Positions 26,801 through 36,312 are shown, counted from the stretch's first letter. The stretch is DNA of 47,949 bases from Bacillota bacterium (GCA_021847735.1 JAJZQD010000010.1:1-47949); one strand, 5' to 3'. Made by a program: numbers and translations. Notes: generated by a model from the sequence alone, not told the origin.

Positions 26801-27550
26801 ACTGAGGCCCTTTTTGGCCAGGATTCTGTTTTCCCCTTTTAGGGGGACAATATCGGCAATGGTCCCGAGACAAACCAGTTCGATTAAATCCTCTAAGACA
26901 CTGTTATCTTCATTCTTTAGCAAAGCCTGGGCAAGTTTGTATGCCACTCCGGCTCCGGCCAGGTCTTTGAAAGGGTAGCTGCAATCCCGCTGCTTGGGAT
27001 TGATAACTGCCAATGCCCCGGGGATATCCTCCGGAGGTTCGTGATGGTCTGTGATTATTACATCAACACCGAGACTGCGAGCATATTCAACTTCCGCCAC
27101 CGCCGAAATCCCGCTGTCGACGGTTATGATGAGGGAAACGGCGTCCTTGTGAGCCGATGTGACGGCTCCCTGGTTCATACCATATCCTTCAATCAGCCTT
27201 TCCGGTATGTAATAGTCGACACTGGCTCCTAACCCCTTTAACGCATATATCAGAATAGAGGTGCTGGTGATTCCGTCCACATCATAATCCCCGAAAATCC
27301 GTATTCTCTGCTGGTTTTGAATAGCCTGCCGTATCCTTTGGGCAGCTTTGTCCATATCCTTCATCAAAAACGGGTCGTGTAAGAAATCTGCCTCCCCGTA
27401 CAAAAACGCCCTTGCCTCATCCAACGTGGTGATGCCCCTGTTAACGAGGATCTGGGCCACCACTTTTGATATGCCGAGTCTTAAGGTGAAAATTCCCTGC
27501 AGAGCCGGATTAGGTTTGGGTATCCGCCAAAGCTTGGTATGTTTTTTCAT
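23858..27550 (-). CDS. recJ: RecJ exonuclease - HIRAN - RecQ-like helicase fusion
   Basis: One uninterrupted 1230-residue frame, against about 560-800 for ordinary RecJ. Residues 1-575 are a full RecJ: GDYDVDGITST (near 92), DHH motif TDHHEPPEDIPGA (near 169), DHHA1 motif GGHKQAAGL and an OB-fold part. Residues about 610-690 match a HIRAN domain (VAGVTFENRQ, LVREPNNPHDCNAV, VGYLNARLAKHFAPLLD). From about 745 there is a RecQ-like SF2 helicase: GTGRGKS (near 772), DESH (near 875), ATATAG, FGEGIDIP and QQCGRCGRDGQ (near 1060). The expected product is a single-strand 5'-3' exonuclease physically joined to its helicase. GGGGG precedes the ATG; a hairpin repeat lies 30 bp upstream. Confidence 0.93.
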   Translation of the reverse strand: MKKHTKLWRIPKPNPALQGIFTLRLGISKVVAQILVNRGITTLDEARAFLYGEADFLHDPFLMKDMDKAAQRIRQAIQNQQRIRIFGDYDVDGITSTSILIYALKGLGASVDYYIPERLIEGYGMNQGAVTSAHKDAVSLIITVDSGISAVAEVEYARSLGVDVIITDHHEPPEDIPGALAVINPKQRDCSYPFKDLAGAGVAYKLAQALLKNEDNSVLEDLIELVCLGTIADIVPLKGENRILAKKGLSSLSRTKFAGLRALMDKCGVHQGEVKSRHVAFQLSPKINAAGRLGDATRAVKLLLSEDPHEASTLAAELCTLNEERQGIEAAIYREALGIIEGGGVDLTRDKVIVLAREGWHLGVIGIVAAKLVQDFYRPVILLRIDGNTAKGSARSIPPFNIFEGLHQVEGYLEKYGGHKQAAGLTIPVDNITPFSEDLNRYARETLTDEDLVPEIYIDAEVDFRDLDDELYRQMQMLAPYGCENPGPVVACRQTGVFEHRTVGSDGSHLKMKVKDNQVVFDAIGFNLGPRQTLLKENDRFDIAFALEKNEWNGHVSLQLNVKDLRPFDDSDSRLQEDDEKEPSFIDELFRNAVTYLTDDYYRDIADREEFYTKVAGVTFENRQEIVAGLQDGEKLNLVREPNNPHDCNAVRVENSSALQVGYLNARLAKHFAPLLDRGEHYLVCVSQVTGGQDKNYGVNIIIQKAGNVDCEAHVLRLNKIREELSLLPDGELLERIREALLGENPYREKQIEALNHLLLGRNTLTIFGTGRGKSAVFQSAAAFKAIRNHEMTVIVYPLRALVNDQFENMTTRLERLGLRVFKGNGSISTLERAALFEALALGSVDVLLSTPEFIAHHIRKIQAPLKGVGFFVVDESHHIGMSSQAHRPLYKRLGELACSLGSPVVLAATATAGDEVAGEIIKTLGIDKVVIDPHVRTNLQVVDKRDLPDKNEYLKQVVSTGVKTIIYVNSRLQTVELAAMLRETVPGMADQIIFYHAGLGSEQRNTIERMFRSGEVAAVVSTSAFGEGIDIPDVKQIVVFHLNFNFTEFNQQCGRCGRDGQNARIHLLCGRRDAALNRFILETSSPDRDNLVKLYTVLKEQDAKSRPVTLSNDDIAKILKLNGVRYARPGLVSAGLGILEELELIQRETAGRDRQIYLLPAPDKKIDIEQSLRFIEGQQEKRAFDDFEKYFFRAGPDDLLCLINSPIYPGKNSIEPLENISGTKEDAGA

Positions 27551-27579
27551 AAATGTTTCCCCCGTAATTAATTCCTTTT

Positions 27580-27694
27580 ATCCCAATTCCAAGACTCCAC
27601 CTTCTTATTAGGTGGAGTTTCCACTTTTCTGCTTCAGTGGGGGTAGAGTCCCCCACTGAAGTTTCGATGTTCAGCTTTAGCTGAACGAGTTCAC
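27580..27694 (-). repeat. Three-hairpin dispersed repeat, copy 3
   Basis: Complete 115-bp copy, minus orientation, with one extra T in the loop of the ACTCCACCT/AGGTGGAGT stem, so the stem is unaffected. It ends 30 bp before the recJ start codon. Confidence 0.95.
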
Positions 27695-27712
27695 TCACCC
27701 TGAACACTATAA

Positions 27713-27748
27713 GCGCGCATAGTTTTAGCTGCCTATGCGCGCATTTTT
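27713..27748 (+). terminator. Orphan plus-strand terminator next to repeat copy 3
   Basis: Perfect 10-bp stem GCGCGCATAG/CTATGCGCGC with a 10-nt loop followed by ATTTTTAT on the plus strand. There is no T run on the minus strand, although every neighbouring gene is on the minus strand. Confidence 0.7.
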
Positions 27749-27773
27749 ATCCACATACCCATCACTACCACTA

Positions 27774-27844
27774 CCCAGTGGCCACTGGCCACTGGCCACT
27801 GTCCACAGTTCACAGTTCACTGTCCAACGGTCACTGGTCACTTG
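27774..27844. repeat. CAGT-rich short-period repeat 1
   Basis: Degenerate repetition of roughly 7-bp units of the type CAGTGGC (minus strand) and variants such as CAGTGAA and CAGTGAC. It overlaps the end of the lapA-like gene. Related stretches lie at 46050-46106 and 47886-47949. Confidence 0.8.
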
Positions 27845-28163
27845 TTACTTTCCCTTCATTCTCATTTTTTTCGGGCGGCTGGAGTTTCGCCAGTTTCCTT
27901 TGCAAATACTCTATCTCAACGTTTTGGGCTTCAATTTGTGATTTGTAGCTGCGCATGTTTTTGGCCAGTCGCAACTGCTTAACGGCACCAAAAAGGCCGG
28001 CAGCCAGAGCGCCAATGAGGGCCGAACCCAGAATTACAAGGACCAGGGAAATACTTTTCAACTGCCATAAAAGCACTGTAATATCTACCCGGGTAGCATT
28101 TTGAACGGCAAAAACCGCTACCGCAATTGAAAAAATCAGCCCCAAAACCAGAAATACCGGCAT
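27831..28163 (-). CDS. LapA/DUF1049 domain membrane protein
   Basis: A 110-residue protein with two membrane segments (about 3-22 and 40-62) around the conserved NATRVDITVLLW stretch of DUF1049/LapA, then a cytoplasmic coiled coil (about 70-95). In E. coli LapA works with LapB in envelope regulation; in Firmicutes the role is unknown. The last codons (TSDQ) and the stop are supplied by the CAGT-rich repeat, so the C-terminus has probably been altered. Confidence 0.85.
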   Translation of the reverse strand: MPVFLVLGLIFSIAVAVFAVQNATRVDITVLLWQLKSISLVLVILGSALIGALAAGLFGAVKQLRLAKNMRSYKSQIEAQNVEIEYLQRKLAKLQPPEKNENEGKVTSDQ

Positions 28164-28187
28164 GAAACAACCCCCTTAATTATGAGA

Positions 28188-28661
28188 TTAAAACAGGATA
28201 AATGCTATAATTCCGGACATGACAGTCCCGTAAACCGCTTTGAGCAGCCCCCCCAGGAAACTCCTGGTTATGTTCTTAAATCCGAAGGCAACCGGCCGGA
28301 TAATTATTTTCCCTATCAGGCCTATCCACAAAAACAAGCCGAGCAAAGCCCCCAAAAACATACTTGCCAGGATGCCGGTGGCAAACCCGGTAATGCCCGC
28401 CCCGGTAAAAGCTAGGTTAGCTTCCCTGTATCTCCCGCTGAGCCACCAGGCAACTGTCTGAAAGATAATATGGATTATGGTGACAATAACAAGGGTTTTG
28501 AGGGACATGTCCGCAAACCCTTTAACCCATCCGTACCCCCACAAAATCACCAAGGGAACTAACACACCTACTGAAGGTTTCCAGAGTGACCAGAACATGG
28601 CGGCAGTGATAATGACAATAAGAATAAGCTTGATTAACACCGATAACAGCCCCTTCAACAA
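28188..28661 (-). CDS. Hypothetical integral membrane protein
   Basis: 157 residues with about four to five hydrophobic segments; no charged motif or known family recognised. Gly-rich segments (ITGFATGILASMFLGALLG) suggest tight helix packing. It is 24 bp upstream of the lapA-like gene on the same strand, probably one transcript. Confidence 0.65.
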   Translation of the reverse strand: MLKGLLSVLIKLILIVIITAAMFWSLWKPSVGVLVPLVILWGYGWVKGFADMSLKTLVIVTIIHIIFQTVAWWLSGRYREANLAFTGAGITGFATGILASMFLGALLGLFLWIGLIGKIIIRPVAFGFKNITRSFLGGLLKAVYGTVMSGIIAFILF

Positions 28662-28767
28662 GAAGTGTACCAGTACCTATACTTACCGCCTTTAAATTTT
28701 CCTATTCTGCTTAAATTTGAATTTTCCTCTAATTTACCTGCTGCACCGTAAAAATACGGACAAGCTG

Positions 28768-28805
28768 CAAAAAAATTAACCCCTCCAATATCGGCGGGGT
28801 TAATA
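28768..28805 (-). terminator. Terminator of the secD-secF transcript
   Basis: Minus-strand stem ATTAACCCC/GGGGTTAAT followed by seven T residues, about 40 nt after the secF stop. Confidence 0.88.
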
Positions 28806-28843
28806 TGACTTCCTCTATAAAACTAAACAAACAGCAGGTCTTC

Positions 28844-29734
28844 CTATACCCTGCCCTTTTCCATCTTTTTAAACACTACCCAGAGCGGGCTGGCATTGAA
28901 AATTGAAGAATAAGCCCCGCTGATGACTCCGATTAGTATTGCCAGGTTAAAGTACTTGATATTGGCGCCCCCGAAAAGGATCAACGCTACCAAGACAAAG
29001 ACTACGGTCAGCACAGTATTGATAGACCTGGTCATAGTCTGCATAATACTGTCATTAGTAAGGGCTTCAAAGCTTTCGCCCTTCTTCCGTTTCTTCATAT
29101 TTTCCCTAATGCGGTCAAAGATGACTATCGTGTCATTTATTGAGTAACCGATAATGGTAAGAATAGCGGCGACAAATGAACTGTCAATTTCCCACCAGAA
29201 TAATGAGAATAGTCCCAGGACGACCAGGATGTCATGAAACAAGGCTATAATAGCTGAAATTCCAAACTTAAATTCAAACCGGAAGGCAATGTATATGAGT
29301 TTCAAAATAAAGGCCACCAACAGAGCCAAAATCGCGTTCCTGGCAAGTTCACTCCCGATAACAGGGCCTACCTTGTCAACCCTCATTTTGGCTTTGTCAA
29401 AGGGGGCGACCTTGTCACTTAATACTGTAAGCAGCTCGGCCTGTTTCTTGTCATTCAAAACAGGAGTCCTGAGAATCATTGACCTGTTCCCAGCCAATTG
29501 AATGACACTGTTTTCCAGTTTGACATCTCTTAAAGTGTCACGGATCTGGCCCACAGTTACATCCTTTTGAAATTCAATATTAAACAGGTTACCTCCGGTA
29601 AAATCTATACCCAAGTTTAACGGGCTGCCCAAAGTGACCCAGTGATAAATCATGGCAACTATCCCCGGAATTATAATCAACAAGGAAAGGGCAAACCATA
29701 TATTTCGTTTTCCGACAATGTCTAGCTTTAGCAT
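28844..29734 (-). CDS. secF: Protein translocase subunit SecF
   Basis: A 296-residue RND-type membrane protein with six membrane segments. The conserved GIDFTGGNLF lies early in the first periplasmic loop, and GYSINDTIVIFDRIREN is in the core. With SecD it uses the proton-motive force to help the Sec channel release exported proteins. Start at 29734: AGGAGGG is eight bases upstream; the frame open to 29758 overlaps secD. It lies 13 bp after secD. Confidence 0.95.
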   Translation of the reverse strand: MLKLDIVGKRNIWFALSLLIIIPGIVAMIYHWVTLGSPLNLGIDFTGGNLFNIEFQKDVTVGQIRDTLRDVKLENSVIQLAGNRSMILRTPVLNDKKQAELLTVLSDKVAPFDKAKMRVDKVGPVIGSELARNAILALLVAFILKLIYIAFRFEFKFGISAIIALFHDILVVLGLFSLFWWEIDSSFVAAILTIIGYSINDTIVIFDRIRENMKKRKKGESFEALTNDSIMQTMTRSINTVLTVVFVLVALILFGGANIKYFNLAILIGVISGAYSSIFNASPLWVVFKKMEKGRV

Positions 29735-29747
29735 CTTCTTTACCCTC

Positions 29748-30989
29748 CTATACCCCAAAATATTTGGTGTTTTTAATTCCGGAATTTACTACCAGTCTCA
29801 GGAGCCACCTGGTAAAGGTGATAGCTGTGAACATACTTGCCAAAACACCTGCGCCCAGGGTTATGGCAAACCCTTTTATAGGACCTGTCCCGAAATAATA
29901 AAGGACAGCAACCGCAATTATAACTGTGGCGTTTGAGTCAAATATAGCAGTGAAACCCCGTGTGAACCCGGCTTCCAGCGACCTTCGCAGGGAATTACCT
30001 CCCCTTATCTCTTCCTTGACCCGTTCAAAGATGATAACGTTAGCATCAACTGCTATACCTATTGATAATAGGAAACCGGCGATACCGGGCAGGGTCAGGG
30101 TAACATGCAGGGCCGCAAAAATCCCCAGCAGAAGCAAGATGTAAAAGACTAAGGCCACATCGGCCACCAGTCCCGGCAGCCTGTAAAAAACAGCCATGAA
30201 TATGAGGATTGCGGCAACACCGACTATCCCTGCTTTCTCTGACTTGGCCAGGGAGTCCGCGCCAATGGTGGGGCCAACCCTTTGAACAGCCACTTTCTCC
30301 AATACGACCGGCAGGGCGCCGGAACGCAGGATAACGGCGAGCTGGTTGGCTTCTTCAAGGGTTTTGAAACCCCCGCTTATCTGGCCTTCACCGGTGGTGA
30401 TTGGTTCCTTTACACCAGGGTTGGACTTCAGATCCTTGTCCAGATAAATGGCAATTATCCTGTTCGGGTCACCATAGTTGGGATATTTATTAACCAACTC
30501 CGTAGTGATAGCGGCAAACTTTTTGGCGCCTTCGGAGTTAAATTTCAGGGAAACATAATGCTCGTTTGTAGTCGGGTTTGTGGCCGCCTGGGCATCCTGA
30601 AGGTCCTGCCCCCTGATTACCACCCGCCCGTCTGCGGTCACAAATTTCAGTTGAGCTGTCCGGCCAATCAGGTCAATGGCTTTGTCGGGGTCCTTGACAC
30701 CGGCCAATTCGACAATAAGCCTGCGGGAACCCTCTTTTTGAATGATAGGTTCCTTAACCCCAAACTGGTTTACCCGGTTCTCAATAATGGCCTTCACCCG
30801 GTCGATGGAATCTGCTTTGACAGGCGCCTCCGGTGTATCAACCGCTTCCAGGACCACATGCACACCACCCTGGAGGTCAAGGCCGAGGTTAATGTAATTT
30901 TGAAAGACCTTGAATTTGACTAAGGCGAAACCGGTAACCCCTAAAACCAGCAAAACACCTAAAAGTATTGCAAGACTTTTGGTCCTCAT
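29748..30989 (-). CDS. secD: Protein translocase subunit SecD
   Basis: 413 residues; partner of SecF. The N-terminal membrane segment is followed by GLDLQGGVHVVLEA, the large external P1 domain, and five more membrane segments including GIAVDANVIIFERVKEEIR, the RND signature. I start at the ATG at 30989 (MRTKSLAILLG) with AAGGAGG upstream; the frame open to 31202 overlaps the HD gene and does not look like SecD. Confidence 0.95.
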   Translation of the reverse strand: MRTKSLAILLGVLLVLGVTGFALVKFKVFQNYINLGLDLQGGVHVVLEAVDTPEAPVKADSIDRVKAIIENRVNQFGVKEPIIQKEGSRRLIVELAGVKDPDKAIDLIGRTAQLKFVTADGRVVIRGQDLQDAQAATNPTTNEHYVSLKFNSEGAKKFAAITTELVNKYPNYGDPNRIIAIYLDKDLKSNPGVKEPITTGEGQISGGFKTLEEANQLAVILRSGALPVVLEKVAVQRVGPTIGADSLAKSEKAGIVGVAAILIFMAVFYRLPGLVADVALVFYILLLLGIFAALHVTLTLPGIAGFLLSIGIAVDANVIIFERVKEEIRGGNSLRRSLEAGFTRGFTAIFDSNATVIIAVAVLYYFGTGPIKGFAITLGAGVLASMFTAITFTRWLLRLVVNSGIKNTKYFGV

Positions 30990-31132
30990 TATGTGCGTTT
31001 CCTCCTTAAAACAATTTGTGCAAAAGTCTTTAACAGACTTGTCCTTAAAACCCCCCCGGATAATTATATACCCACCCAAAAACCTTGTCAACCGCTGCAA
31101 CTTTGGGCAAATTCGAGCAATTTTGGCATTTT

Positions 31133-31792
31133 TTAAAGCAATTTGGCCCCGTTTATTTCCAGGGCAAAATGACTCTTCAGGAAATCCGCGGCCCGCCGGC
31201 AAAGGACCATCCTGCTGAGGAAAATCTCAAAATATTCCATAACAGGACAAATCTCAATATCAATGGTCAATTCCATGGTGATAGCCCTGGTTTCCCCGTT
31301 TACCCGCAGAAACGAGTGTTCAACCGCATAGTTGACACGGTCGTGAATATCAAAGGTAGCGAAATCCTGGTTGCGAACTCGCGATCTGTGCACATCAGAC
31401 TTATCTGCCAGAATTAGGGCAGCTGCCACGCTGTTAACAGGCTGGCCGTATTCCTCCTCATGGTTGCCGATGGCCGAAATAACCATAGCGATATCTTCGG
31501 AAGACATGCCCAGCCTGGATAATATAAGAAACGCCAGAGTTGCACCTGACTGCCCGTGATCATACCGGCTGATTACATTTCCGATGTCATGCATATATCC
31601 CGCAATGGCGGCAAGTTCAACCTCCCGCTGGGGGTAGTTTAGGCGTTCCAGAATGTTTCTGGCTATTCTGGAAATCAGGTTGATGTGGCGGTATCCATGC
31701 TCCGTAAAGCCCATGACACCCAGGTACTCGTTACCCTTCCTGATACAGGTGTCAATAATTGAGTCTTTTTTTATTTCATCGAGAGTTATCAA
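31133..31792 (-). CDS. HD-domain phosphohydrolase
   Basis: 219 residues with the HD metal site: HGYRHINLISRIARNI, then YMHDIGNVISRYDH, then a late Asp in LADKSDVHRSR. This small type often sits beside secD in Clostridia. It is expected to be a metal-dependent phosphohydrolase of a nucleotide or phosphoester; the substrate is unknown. It is in line with yajC upstream and secD downstream. Confidence 0.85.
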   Translation of the reverse strand: MITLDEIKKDSIIDTCIRKGNEYLGVMGFTEHGYRHINLISRIARNILERLNYPQREVELAAIAGYMHDIGNVISRYDHGQSGATLAFLILSRLGMSSEDIAMVISAIGNHEEEYGQPVNSVAAALILADKSDVHRSRVRNQDFATFDIHDRVNYAVEHSFLRVNGETRAITMELTIDIEICPVMEYFEIFLSRMVLCRRAADFLKSHFALEINGAKLL

Positions 31793-31917
31793 CTTATTGC
31801 CCCCTTAGGATACAAAAAAAAATAATCAGGACCTTCATATATTGAAAATATAATTCTATTCTAAAGCAAAAATTCCTTTTTCGGTACCTTTTAGTTTTTA
31901 AGATACATTTTACCTTT

Positions 31918-32031
31918 ATCCCAATTCCAAGACTCCACCTTCTATAATGTGGAGTTTCCACTTTTCTGCTTCAGTGGGGGTAGAGTCCCCCACTGAAGTT
32001 TCGATGTTCAGCTTTAGCTGAACGAGTTCAC
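31918..32031 (-). repeat. Three-hairpin dispersed repeat, copy 4
   Basis: 114-bp copy, minus orientation. The third stem carries changes (TATAATGTGGAGT for TATTAGGTGGAGT) that shorten it from 9 to 7 bp; the other two stems are intact. It lies between yajC and the HD gene. Confidence 0.95.
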
Positions 32032-32076
32032 TACATGCCAGCCATACCCTAACTGCCGGAAAAGCCTATAGAATAA

Positions 32077-32137
32077 GGCCCGTTTCATCGAAGCCGATGG
32101 CGTACATGAGTACGTCAAGGCACCGGTGAAACGGGCC
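32077..32137. repeat. 61-bp hairpin between yajC and repeat copy 4
   Basis: 11-bp outer stem GGCCCGTTTCA/TGAAACGGGCC and an inner stem CGTAC/GTACG with a 4-nt loop. It has no T run on either strand, so it is not a typical terminator. Together with copy 4 it fills most of the 371-bp gap 31793-32163. Confidence 0.75.
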
Positions 32138-32163
32138 GCAAATCCGAAGAATGAAGGCAGCTA

Positions 32164-32436
32164 CTACTCCTTTTCTTCCTCGCCGGTAACTTGTGCTATG
32201 GCTGTCTTTAGCATTTCAATCTTGACATTGTCGGCAATTTTCACGATTACAGTATTATCTTTTACCTTTACAATGGTTCCCAGGATGCCGCTGTATGTTG
32301 TTACATTGGTGTTGGGTTCGAGGCTGTTAACAATCTTCTGCTGCTGTTTTTGTCTCTGCTGCTGCGGCCTGATAATCAAAAAATAGAAGATTGCCACCAG
32401 CGCTACCATGTATATGACAGTCCCGTAATTTTGCAT
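32164..32436 (-). CDS. yajC: Preprotein translocase subunit YajC
   Basis: About 90 residues: one N-terminal membrane segment (MVALVAIFYFLIIRPQQ) with the family RPQQQRQKQQQK sequence, then a small cytoplasmic domain (GILGTIVKVKDNTVIVKIAD). It associates with SecDF. Two ATGs are two codons apart (32442, 32436); the second is better spaced from GGGGGG. Confidence 0.95.
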   Translation of the reverse strand: MQNYGTVIYMVALVAIFYFLIIRPQQQRQKQQQKIVNSLEPNTNVTTYSGILGTIVKVKDNTVIVKIADNVKIEMLKTAIAQVTGEEEKE

Positions 32437-32484
32437 TGTCATTTTCCCCCCTTTACTGTCGTTAAAATTTATTCTTCCCTAAAT

Positions 32485-33678
<1,194 letters not shown>

Positions 33679-33743
33679 TTATAGCAAAGTTGTATCACAA
33701 AGGCAAATTGTGTTAAAGATATCTGCGTCGGGCTCTAACCCGG

Positions 33744-34769
33744 CTAAATAATAAGCATGGCGTCCCCAAAACTGAAAAAACGGTACTTTTCCAATATGGC
33801 CTGGTGGTAGGCCTGCAAAACCCGCTCCCGGCCCGCAAGGGCCGACACAAGCATAAGCAGAGTGGATTTGGGAAGATGAAAATTGGTTAATAACACATCT
33901 ACCGCTTTGAAGGTATACCCGGGATAAATGAAAATACCGGTCCATCCCTTGCCCGGCTTCACAAACCCGGAAGCATCCGCCACCGTTTCCAGAGTCCTGG
34001 CCGAGGTCGTACCCACAGCTATCACCCGCCCCCCGTTCCCTTTGCTCAGGTTGATAGTTTCGGCGGACTCTCCGCTGATTTCATAGTACTCGGAATGCAT
34101 CCTGTGTTCTGTAATGTCGGCCGATTTTACAGGCCGGAAAGTGCCTAGTCCCACGTGTAGAATTATCTCCGCAATGCGAATGCCCCTGTCCTTGAAAGTC
34201 TCCAGCAGTTCCGGTGTGAAATGGAGGCCGGCCGTCGGGGCAGCGGCCGAACCTGTCGTTTTCGCATATACTGTCTGGTACCTTTCCTTGTCATGCAGCT
34301 CTTTTTTGATATATGGCGGAAGGGGCATTTGCCCCAACCGGCCGAGGATATCCTCAAAGACCCCTTCATATTCAAACTTCAGGACCCTTCCCCCGGCTTC
34401 TGTCACATCCAGGGCCTCCGCTTTAAGCAGCCCATTCCCGAAGGATACCGCTGTGCCGGGGCGGACTTTTTTGCCGGGCCTGACCAGCGCTTCCCATGTA
34501 TTAAGGTCTTTCCTTTGCAGCAGGACCACCTCAACCTCGGCCCCAGTGCCTTCCTTAATCCCAATCAGCCTTGCCGGAATAACTCTGGTTGTATTGATAA
34601 CCAGCACGTCACCCGGATTGAAGTACTCCAGGCAGTCAGGGAATTGCCTGTGTTCGATATTTCCCGTATCTTTGTGCAAAACCAAGAGCCTGGATCTGTC
34701 CCTAGACTCCGCAGGCTCCTGGGCAATCAATTCTTCCGGCAAATTGTAATCAAAATCCTCTAACCTCAT
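33744..34769 (-). CDS. queA: S-adenosylmethionine:tRNA ribosyltransferase-isomerase
   Basis: 341 residues, normal length. It makes epoxyqueuosine on tRNA from SAM after Tgt. Family motifs: [45 protein letters not shown] and [21 protein letters not shown] six bases before the ATG at 34769 decides the start. Next to tgt, as in most Firmicutes. Confidence 0.96.
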   Translation of the reverse strand: MRLEDFDYNLPEELIAQEPAESRDRSRLLVLHKDTGNIEHRQFPDCLEYFNPGDVLVINTTRVIPARLIGIKEGTGAEVEVVLLQRKDLNTWEALVRPGKKVRPGTAVSFGNGLLKAEALDVTEAGGRVLKFEYEGVFEDILGRLGQMPLPPYIKKELHDKERYQTVYAKTTGSAAAPTAGLHFTPELLETFKDRGIRIAEIILHVGLGTFRPVKSADITEHRMHSEYYEISGESAETINLSKGNGGRVIAVGTTSARTLETVADASGFVKPGKGWTGIFIYPGYTFKAVDVLLTNFHLPKSTLLMLVSALAGRERVLQAYHQAILEKYRFFSFGDAMLII

Positions 34770-34791
34770 AACCAACCTCTTTGAAATGGTT

Positions 34792-34812
34792 GGTTCGCCT
34801 TATGGGCGAACC
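34792..34812 (-). terminator. Short hairpin between spoIID-like gene and queA
   Basis: Stem GGTTCGCC/GGGCGAACC with a TTAT loop and no clear T run; a weak terminator or structured leader at most. Confidence 0.4.
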
Positions 34813-34860
34813 TTCCGATTGTACATTCTAAGCAGTCCGGCCCTGCCGGCCGTTTCCCGC

Positions 34861-36312
34861 CTAATAGCTTGAACTGACTTCAACTCCTGTATAATAGAAG
34901 GTCAGGATCTCGGTGTAGCTTTTCCCCTGGTTGGCCATGTCATAAGCGCCCCACTGGGACATACCCACACCATGTCCCCAACCGTGGCCCTCGAAGGTAA
35001 TATTGCCTGTTGCCGCCTTATTGAACATCGAGTTCTCGAAGGCATCCTGCACATAAAACATTGGTTCAGTGCCATTAAGTACAGTAATGCTTCCGTCATC
35101 CGATACCGCATTCAACTCGGTGCCGGGGACAGTAACCGTCTCCCCAGCCCCGTTTAACACGGAAAGGCTTGGGTTTACCACCTGGTCCATTTTGACCTCA
35201 AACAAACTGCTCATAAAACTGGTGTTGTTAATGTATGTATAAAATTTGGGGTTGAACATCTGCCCAAAGGCACTGCCGCTCTTGGTTACAGTATTCCCGT
35301 TAATATCCTGGATAATAACCGATTTGACACGGCCTGAGTGGTATTTTTCCAACACAATGGATGTTATTGGTCCTGTTTGGGAGCCGGACTGGCTCAGACG
35401 GTTTCTGACATCATCAATTGTAGTGGTATAGGTCCAGTTGGCATAACCGTTCCTGGTGCTATAGGGGTCATCTTTGCCCCTCAGGTAGTCACTCGGTACG
35501 GTCCCCCATACGTTTTCATTATCCTCAGTGTGCCCGCCGCTATTAGAATGGTAAACCGCGCTTATGGGCCCGCCATTGTACAATATTATCTGGCCGGCCG
35601 TCTCTGTAACGGCCCTTGTGGCCGTATCACCCTCACTGTTGGCTCCCCCGTAGGCCTGGTCATACTGGGTATCGAGCATATTGAAACCTTCTGCCAGGCG
35701 CTTATTATAATTGGCTGTCGTATAGGTCCTGGCTGCCACAGCCTGGGCCTTTAAAGCCTCCAAGGGCCAATTGTTGCTCATCTCTCTGGGGACAACACCA
35801 TAGAGGTATTCTTCCATAGGAAGCTCATTGATGGCCACTACATAGCTGCCGGCACTGCGAAACTCCATGCTGCCCCTGTACGACCTTCCAATATTAACAC
35901 TGGGCCCAACGGTATTGTAGTTGTTAAGGGATACTTTGTTTGCCGGGTCGTGGGATATTTCTTTTACCACCACCGGGCCGGAGGTAATTTTAAGGGGCTG
36001 CCCGTTTTTATAAATTTGCACACCGCTCGGCAGGTAGTACACCTGCCATGACTCCCCCTCGACCGGGGTGCCGATAAGGTTGTCCCCGGGGATAATGGCA
36101 GCAAGGTCGATGACCTGGTAACTGCCCTTTACTGAAAAAGTTGTAACACTGGCGTTGCGGTATTGGGAACCGGTATTGTTGGTAATGATGCCTACCCTGA
36201 CATTTGCCGGCACCTGTGCCGATACCGGCAGCACGGTGAGGCCACATACTAAGGCAAGAGCCATAACCACAGTAACACATACTTTGCCTGGAAAACTGCC
36301 AAAACGCGCCAA
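34861..36312 (-). CDS. SpoIID/LytB-domain peptidoglycan lytic transglycosylase
   Basis: 483 residues with a signal peptide (about 10-32, cleaved near VSAQ) and a SpoIID domain: the catalytic Glu lies in PLEALKAQAVAARTY (near residue 184), followed by YHSNSGGHTEDNENVWG and the C-terminal GHGWGHGVGMSQWGAYDMA. SpoIID strips glycan strands during engulfment; this longer protein may instead be a LytB-type paralogue acting outside the cell. The start is a TTG ten bases after GGGAGG. Confidence 0.88.
   Translation of the reverse strand: MARFGSFPGKVCVTVVMALALVCGLTVLPVSAQVPANVRVGIITNNTGSQYRNASVTTFSVKGSYQVIDLAAIIPGDNLIGTPVEGESWQVYYLPSGVQIYKNGQPLKITSGPVVVKEISHDPANKVSLNNYNTVGPSVNIGRSYRGSMEFRSAGSYVVAINELPMEEYLYGVVPREMSNNWPLEALKAQAVAARTYTTANYNKRLAEGFNMLDTQYDQAYGGANSEGDTATRAVTETAGQIILYNGGPISAVYHSNSGGHTEDNENVWGTVPSDYLRGKDDPYSTRNGYANWTYTTTIDDVRNRLSQSGSQTGPITSIVLEKYHSGRVKSVIIQDINGNTVTKSGSAFGQMFNPKFYTYINNTSFMSSLFEVKMDQVVNPSLSVLNGAGETVTVPGTELNAVSDDGSITVLNGTEPMFYVQDAFENSMFNKAATGNITFEGHGWGHGVGMSQWGAYDMANQGKSYTEILTFYYTGVEVSSSY

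Noticed and set aside
30282-30923. 213-codon plus-strand ORF
   Set aside because: Antisense to secD, no recognisable features.
30989-31202. Longer N-terminus for secD
   Set aside because: It overlaps the HD gene and adds residues not found in SecD.
34114-34749. 211-codon plus-strand ORF
   Set aside because: Antisense to queA; Ser/Pro-rich composition typical of a reverse-frame shadow.
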